From Psococerastis gibbosa (taxonomy: Eukaryota; Arthropoda; Insecta; Psocodea; Psocidae), in NCBI GenBank assembly GCA_963971405.1, contig OZ020484.1:6758001-6822000 (forward strand): DNA of 64,000 nucleotides, in the 5' to 3' direction. The notes below the pieces were generated by a model. The model had not been told where the DNA came from. It saw only the letters and a program-made list of their open reading frames with translations, and ran no database searches. Shown one piece after another: positions 8,901 to 17,900 of this stretch (positions are counted from its first letter, which is position 1; the number at the start of each line of letters is the position of its first letter). A program made the position numbers and the translations under genes.

Positions 8901-11900
8901 GCATATAAAGCAGGCGGTCCTGGGCCTTCCTAGTTGAGTGTAAGAGAGGGCTTTATAACCTTAACTCCGCTAGGTTGGCTTAGTAATAGAACAAAAAGCC
9001 CTTATTTTATTTATTTAACATCTGCGGTCGACATCTTCAGTGGCACTGCATAGACCTCTAATATTGTACCTCGGAGGCTCAGCAGCAATTGTTGCAGTTG
9101 CAGTTTCCATTCAGATCTACCATTCCACCAGCCTATCCTCCCTGATTCTACTATTTCATTATGTAACTCCGGTCCTGAAAGTCTTTGTAACTATATTTCG
9201 AAGACTTTCACAGCTGGAGGTTGTAATTATATTGAAATATGCCAACGGCCAAACAAAGTGCCACCAGAACAGGGCCTGTTCAAAACTGCAATAAACATGG
9301 TAGTGTGCACAGTGTTGGCAGCGGAACATGGTGGGACATGATAACGCGCTGAGACTACCAGCCAGTCTACGTGCTGGTCGAGTCTCGGTCACCTCCGAAT
9401 TAACCGTGTGACTTTACTATGTTCCCCAAGTGGTTCAGAATCCAAGTCGACGGATACACATTTTCCACAGCGCGGCGCTGCTGTCGACGGAGCCAATAGG
9501 ACTGAGGCAAAGGTGAACATTTCTTCTTAAGGTAAATAGTACAATGCAATAAGTCCATAAGAATTTGTTGGCGAAGGCTGGTTAATGGCAATGGTGTGAT
9601 ATTATTTAACAACGGGTCAGTTTGACTTACATTGCAGTGTTAACAGTCATTAGGTGCCCATTCCATTGACCGGCTAGGGCTATTTACAAAAACGGTGACG
9701 TGGTAGCAGACATTCATGACTTAGGCGGGGTTTCCACCGACCTCACATTGCAGAATTGACGGAAATGTTTATTTTCCTCTATGCCATAGTTAAAATTGAT
9801 CAATGATCATGCAGTAAAATCACAAACAAACTAAAAATAAAAAATGGCGTCATGGGATATGTTAAGTACAAACATTTTAATAGATTTCTAAAAAAAGAAA
9901 AATTCAAATTTCCGTCAATGTCATTTGCATTCTGCAATGCGAGGTCGGTGGAAACTTCACCTAAGTCTTGAATGTCTGCTACCACGTCACCGTTTTTGTA
10001 AATAGCCCTAGCCGGTCAGTGGAATGGGCGCCTTCGAGAAATGCTCAATGTATTACGGCCTTCGATGGCATAGTGTGCAAGTCCCTACTCATCATTCATG
10101 CTATCGGTGACCTGTCGTAACTCAACACTGGTATTACCTACAGAGGCGACTGAAGAAGTTATTCGGATACATTCATTGAATTGTTTGAATACATTTTTTT
10201 TTTTAATCAAAGCGGAGTCATGGTTCTTCTTAGCATTCCCTCTCAGTGTCAACGGTGGTCCCGGGGCATTTTGGTCTAGTGCCCCAGCATTGGCGTTTAT
10301 GGAATTACTGGTTGCATAATTCAATTTCATCAGTTGTAGCTCCACTTAGCATCATTATAGGGATTTTTTATCTCCTTAAGAGGATTTTTATTTCATTAAC
10401 TCAACAAGTTATTAAAAATTTGGCTCAATTAAGTTGTAGAAGACTACTTCGTGCATCATATAATCGGGATTTTTCCCTCTCGGTTTTGAAGTTTTTGCAA
10501 AAAAAAACCTGACTACGCGAAATTTTAGTTCCCTCTGGTTTTTATGAAAGAACTAGGATACCAAAAATTTAATATTTCCTATTATATGATGCATGAAGTA
10601 GTCTTCTACAACTTGCAAGAGCCAAATCTTTAATAACATGCTTTGTTAATTAATTAAAAAATAAAAAGTCAATAAAAACAACAAATTTTGGGGTGCTAAT
10701 TTTTGTGCATAGCATATCCTCTTAACCTGAAAATTTTGAGGGGGCACCCGCCCCAGTGCCCTTATTGACGAGCCGCCACTGGACATTTCGTAAAAAAAAA
10801 AAAAAAAAAAAAAAAAACACTTTTGGAGTCCTCGGTTCTCAAAACGTGTAAATCCGCGTAAATCTGGAAATCAATCTTTCGGTCATCACAAAGCTTTCTT
10901 ATACTAACGGCGTCGAATGACCTCCAGGCCAAGGACGGGCGTTGGCGTAAATAAAGTAAGTTATACTAATGGTAATCTGTTATTTGAGGAGCTTGGTTAC
11001 AAACGTGGCCAACTCCATTTTTTTAAAAAAAATGGGGTATTGATCCGACCTTGCAGAAAATTGTAATGTCCACCTGCACGTTGTAAATTAAAGTAACAAA
11101 ATCAGCCAGATTGCGCACAGAAGCGCTGAGAAGTCTAGGATTAGCTATAAACTTAATGCAATTTTCTACAGTAAATCCGCTCTCCTGAAAAATTCTACAA
11201 CTTGGAGTTGGCCATGTTTGTAAACAGCCTCCTCATTTAATACTCCTAATATTGCTTGCTATTCTGATCAGTTCTTATTTTTTTAAGGCTATGTTTTCTT
11301 TTAGGGTTTGTTGAATTGGAAGGGGGGCCCAGCACGGGAACCAGTCCTTTGGGATCCCCTCTTTACAAATGTAAAACTACCTTATTAGTTGTACACTTGT
11401 ATAAATAAACGATTTTCATTTAATTTCATTTCATATACCTAGGAGAGCAATAAGCTTACCAGACATGGCGTCTTGCTGCGCCTTTTCCTGTTTCCGCATC
11501 CGTTCCTCTGCCTGCTTCATTTTGCGTGCTGCCTCAATGTCCTTTTGTAAAGCCTTAAAAGGTGCATTGCTGGCCTCTTGAGGGAATTTCTCTTGGAACT
11601 CGCAAAGGCACTGGTACGCTTCTTCCGTAAAGTTTAAATCTAATAAGCTTTTGGCTAACCTATAAATAAAATTATCAATAGAGAAAGAAATGGTAGAAAT
11701 GTCGTCTGTCAAGAAATAAATAGAGAACCATTTTTTTTTTCGTTAATGTTCTTTTCTTAGAAGCACGAAGCAACTACTAGGGACAGTAACATGAAATGCA
11801 TTACCTAAAAAATCCTTTACAATTATTGGGTTCTATGTCCAATGTAACACAGCAATCTCTAAGTGCGGCATATGCATCTCCATCCCTGAAACAAACCAGG

Positions 11901-14900
11901 TCCGTTACGTACAATGGGGTTCATTTGTGGCGTCATTTTGTAGATGGCAGCACCAGTTGCAATGATATCAAAGCGTTGACTAAGTTGGAGCTAAAGCTCT
12001 TTCAAGCTGACTCGTATCAGTACATGATGAAGCTCAGGTGGGTAAGATAGTCATCCACGGGTCAGGCAATGATGCAACATGTAGGCCCATTTATGTTTCC
12101 GAGACTTCAAGACATGTAGAGTAGTGGTAGGGACTCTGACTTTCACCCGAAAGGTTGTTGGTTCGAGTCCTACACTTCCTACATTTTCTGGCCATGCTTC
12201 GGAGGGCATGTGAAGCAGGTGGTCCAGGGCCTTCCTAGTTGAGTGTAAGAGAGGGCTTTATAGCCCTAACCCCGCTAGATTGGCTTAGTAATAGAACAAA
12301 AAAAATCCTTATTTATTTATTTATTTATTTATTTGTGCTTTGAATCAGCAGTCTGCAGTACCACAGTGCAGGAGATGCATAATTTGACCCAATGTGATAA
12401 ATACAGCGTTGCATTTATTTTAATTGCTGATCCGATAGTAACTTACCATTTGCGCTTTAAATAGGCCTGCGCACGATTGCAATACATTAGGGCCCACGTT
12501 GGACAAATACTTAGAGCTTTGTTATATTGTCTTATGGCCGTGCTATAGTGTTTCTTCTCGAATGACGCCTTACCCTGCAACCAATGAACGAACGACATTC
12601 AAAATTGTATAATGGAAAATATATGAGGAATATATTATGTCTGCACACCATACTTCAAAAACCATGAAGATACTGAAAGCACTTTTCACGTCTTCCAAAA
12701 CTGTGGCCTAACACATTCTGTGCGTCAAAATGTAGGGAAACATTTTTTCATGCCACCCCACCGAAACGAACTACGCTCTCGTATACCATTTATTGGGGAA
12801 TGGCAAAAATATAAAAAATATAAAAATCTTCTACTTAGAGACATGACCACATTAAATGGTTATAACGAGGAGGTTACCTCTTCAACCAAAGTTAATTTAA
12901 TGTCAGTGTTATATATACCATATAATACTACAATGCAATAAGTTGACGACTAGTATTCACAGGAGTTAATAAGCAATTCAGTAAGCATTCAATTTTTGAA
13001 GGTTAATGACATACAAACAATTTAATGAAAGCAAAGAACTTCTAATATAATACACTGGAAGAACCATTGGCGCTTGTGTCGCATGGACATTTGAAAACCC
13101 AAATATCCGCCATATTTAGGTCAGCACAGCAGGCGGTATTCTGTATTTTATTTAAAAACTAAGAGAAAATGTCTTTTTGTTGCCCTTATTATTGCCTATA
13201 ATTTAATTTTGCATTTGCTACATTTGAAATTTAATAGGATACAGTTACTGTTTTGGATGATTGAACTTATTGGATGCTATTTTTTCTTTTTAATCCACAT
13301 AATTTTCAGCTATTTTGGGAAAGCATATTTCCCATAATAGTGAAGTTAGACAGCCTAAATATTAAATAAAGACACATTTTTTTTAGTTTTAAAAATCTTG
13401 GGTTAGGTAACAAAAGAAAACTATTGAGTTTCATTAGGCGCGAAAGTTTAAGGCTTAAATATGGCGTTTTTCTATTGGTCCCCTGCTTCCGCAAGTAAAT
13501 CATATGGTGGTGTAGGGGCTCGAATGAAAGTATCCCATTGACCAGACTCTTATCTGTACTTGGTTAAGTCATGCTTCCGCCTGTTTCATGGTAAGATTGT
13601 CTCAGCTTGTTCATTATCGCTTGTAGCCGGCATAGGTTGACATCCAGGACGCATACGAGTTTGCCAATGGTCAAAAATTCATACGGAAACAATACAAATA
13701 ATGTCCGAAATCCATGGGGTCGTTGGCATTGGACAAGAGATCTATGGGCCACTATAAGTAGGCCTGGGTCCGTAAAAAGTCCTTTCAAAGATCAACAACA
13801 ATAACTTTTGCCCTCTTCAGTCACGTCTGTAGGCTAGTACCGTTGTATTATGCATTATAAACAAACTTACAGCCATTCGTAGGGGTTCTAAAGCGGTCAA
13901 ATCCGATTCGCTCGGTTTTGATGGTGCTGTATTCCTAGACTGGTCCTCGCTACTGTCATTTTGCCGCTGGGTCCCGTTAAGATAACCGTTGGCGCCGCAG
14001 CATGGGTCTGTTTCCGTACGAAAAACAAATTTAGTTAAATAAAACATTTCTCAGTTATCGGTTTTCATTGGCCACCCTCGCAACACGTTGTTTGCACTAA
14101 GGCGGGGTTTCCACCGACCTCTCATTGCAGAATGCACTTACGTTGACGTGGTAGCAGACATTCTAGACTTAGGCGGTGTTTCCACCGACCTCGCATTGCA
14201 GAATGCACTTACGTTGACGTGGTAGCAGACATTCAAGACTTAGGCGGTGTTTCCACCGACCTCGCATTGCAGAATGCACATGACATTGACGGAAATTTTT
14301 GTTTTACTCTATGCCATAGTTAAAATTGATCAATGAGCATAGAGTAAAATTACAAACAAACAAACTAAAATTAAAAAATGGCGTCATGGGATATGTTAAG
14401 TACAAACATTTTAATAGATTTCTATAAAAAGAAAAATTCTAATTTCCGACAATGTCATTTGCATTCTGCAATGCGAGGTCAGTAGAAACCCCGCCTAAGT
14501 CTTGAATGTCTGCTGCCACGTCAACGTAAGTGCATTCTGCAATGAGAGGTCGGTGGAAACCCTGCCAATTTAACATGTGAAAAAATTCCACGTTAGGTCA
14601 GGTCTACGCCTTCAAAAACTGTGGTTAAGCAGTGTTAGATCCGGCTACATAATATGTAATATATATATAATATGAGTTGCCTATTAGCAAAAGCAATCCT
14701 GTCCACCCAGGTCGATTTTTCAGAAACCCCAAAAAACTGCTGTGCCGCAACGCCATGAGGTATAACATTAATGTTTTAAAAGCTAATTTTAACAGTATTA
14801 GAATTGCTTTTGCGTCTCAATATCTGATTCATCGGATAGAGTATTGAAAAATTATAAAAAAAAATGGCACGAATATCTCAAAACTGAAAAAAATGGAGAG

Positions 14901-17900
14901 GATTGCTTTTGCTAATAGGCAACTCATATACTACATAATATGCGTTTAAATGTAGAGTTTTTTTTAATTAGGCCTATAGTTGATACTAAAAATATTTGTT
15001 ACTATGAGTATTGACTATGTCAATCTCTAGTTGGTAGTAGCAAAGATGGGCTCAACTCTATCAAGAACCTACGATAGTCCTTTAGCATAGTGGAGTAGCA
15101 TCAGGTAGCTGGGGCATGTGAGTTTAATGGCAGACAGCAGGGCAACAAGAGCATCTCTGCACAAGGTGCCCCAGGAGAGAAACGAGGGACATATGAGGGA
15201 TGTGACATTACCACTAAAAATAATTTTAATTCATCAAAAAAATATCCTAGACGGCAGCGAATGTCCCACCTCTCCAACATAGAGCGATGAACGGACAACT
15301 GGGCGACGTCGAGAGTCGAGAGAGAACTGACGAACCTAGGTGTCATTGACTCAGGCGCCGGCTAGGGCTATTTACAAAAACAGTGACGTGGTAGCAGACA
15401 TTCAAGACTTAGGCGGGGTTTCCACCGACCTCGCATTGCAGAATTGACGGAAATGTTTATTTTCCTCTATGCCATAGTTAAAATTGATCAATGATCATAT
15501 AGTAAAATCACAAACAAACAAACTAAAATTAAAAAATGGCGTCATGGGATATGTTAAGTACAAACATTTTAATCGATTTATATAAAAAGAAAAATTCAAA
15601 TTTACGTCAATGTCATTTGCATTCTGCAATGCGAGGTCGGTGGAAACGCCACCTAAGTCTTGAATGCCTCCTACCACGTCACCGTTTTTGTAAATAGCCC
15701 TAGCCGGTCGGTGGAATGGGCGCCTCATGAAAAAGTGAAGAGATACCGCGCGGGCTACCAGAGCGATATGAAAGAGCAAGCCTCTGCCATTCACAGACTG
15801 CAGCGCCAAGGAGTAAGTATGTAAATTCATGCTCGTTACAGCCTGTCAACGGCCATGACCTCCTGTGCTGTGCCCTGCGAGGAAGCGGAAGAGACTGCCT
15901 GGCACATCGTAGCAAATTTGGCTGGCTAGACTCAGAAACATCAATTTTTGAGACCAGGAAACACCTTTCGTGGACTTCTAAGAGGAAATCGGGCAGGCGT
16001 AGGTTGGCCAAGTCAAATGTCTAAGTAATTTTAGCCCCAGCGAATACTTAGTATATTCATTCATAGTACTCACCAGTACTTTGCTGGCTAAACGTTCGTA
16101 TTCTCCGATTATTATTAACATCGAAAAGATATATCTGTTCGCCACCCAGGTTCACCAACAGGTCGTTACCCGAAGGTGAGAAGGTTAGGTATGTGGACGA
16201 CAGGTTCCGGTACTTCTTCCGAAGGTCACGGTGTTTGTGATGGAGGTGACCTGCCACAAAGTACTGGACACAGCCGTCGGATAGGTTATTAGCCGCGTTT
16301 TTATAGACATACTTGTACCTATCCCAGCTGCTGCGAGGCCTGCCATCCGGCGGATACTGAAAGCATAACCAAATGACATGTTTGTTAGGCGGGGTTTCCA
16401 CCGACCTCTCATTGCAGAATGCACATACGTTGACGTGGTAGCAGATATCATTAATAAGGCGGGGTTTCCACCAACCTCTCATTGTAGAATGCAAATGACA
16501 TTGACGAAATTTTTTTTTACTCTATGCCATAGTTAAAATTGATCAATGATCATAGAGTAAAATCACAAACAAACTAAAATTAAAAAATGGCGTCATGGGA
16601 TATATTAAGTACAAACATTTTAATAGATTTCTATAAAAAGAAAACTTCAAATTTCCGTCAATGTCATTTGCATTCTGCAATGAGAGGTCGGTGGAATACC
16701 CGCCTAGGTCTTGAATGTCTGCTACCACGTCAATGTCTTTGCATTTTTCAATGAGAGGTCGGTGGAAACCCCGCCTTATCGTATTTGATACGGGTGACAT
16801 GAATCTCTAGAGTATCATCTGCCTGATCATGGTGATTCGGGATTAATATAATACCGGGGTTTATTCTTTAATCCTGCAGTAGTAAGAGTAAGTTGGACTT
16901 TGCCTTTACCAATAGACCACCTTTCTTTATTAAAATCCCTGAACATAAAACCAGAGAGTGAGAGATGAGTGTCAACCAGTCAACGCAGGTACCAGATACT
17001 TTCAAGAGCTGCCCAGAGACATTAGAGAGATGGAAGCTAGAGAAGAAAAATAAAGCGACTTCTCATAGAAAAATGTTGGCATGTGGAGAACATGAGGTGA
17101 AACATAGGCAACAATTTCTGATATTCCTCGATGTGGGTAGATCTGAACATTATTTTGTTGCGTTCGGTATGCATCTTAGATGTTAGTTAGCTGTAAGTTA
17201 GTTGAGCGCCTATTGTTTCATAATGAATCATTTCTATTTCTATTCTAAGGTCTTTTAATTCTGCTTCATTTACCTCGACGGTGATGGGACGAATCATGCG
17301 CCGATCGTAGAGACGAATATAGGGGTCGTTGGCCCCGACAGCCAGAAGTTCGGGCCGGACCGGGTTAATGGCCAAACATTTGGCTTCAGCAAAACGGCCC
17401 AGATGCGGAACTAAGTTAATGAGGACCTTATTTGTCTGGGCTGTGCACAAATGAGGCGCCCGCAGGTCAAATTCCCTATAACAAAAGCAATATAAGTCTC
17501 TATAGAGCACTTAGTGGCTAGGGTAACATTTTAAGAAAGAAAATTGTCCTAATTTTCCATATGTCCATATGGACGAATTTTGGGCCTTCCGACCCCCTCT
17601 TACAATTAACATATAATGTTACATATGTTAAATATTACATTTTTACCATATAAAAAAGGTACAATTTTAACTGGATTAAAATTTATCGTACCCAACGACA
17701 GATAGCAATTCGGGACAGACATAAGTGGACGACAAAACGGAAGGGAACAAAAGTATGATGAAGGAAAGATTCTTAATCACTCTATGAAGTACATAACTAC
17801 AAAGGCTTCCACGGCCGTAGTTACTTGACGAAGCAGTAGAATCCAGCATAATAGGCCGTGGTCGCTTTAGCATACGCATACGCATACTTCCAAACGTTCC

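Noticed and set aside
15101-16011. Minus-strand frames of 81-111 codons between WDTC1 exons 4 and 5
   Set aside because: They read through a PIF-type MITE and unique intron sequence without family resemblance or phase-compatible splice sites.
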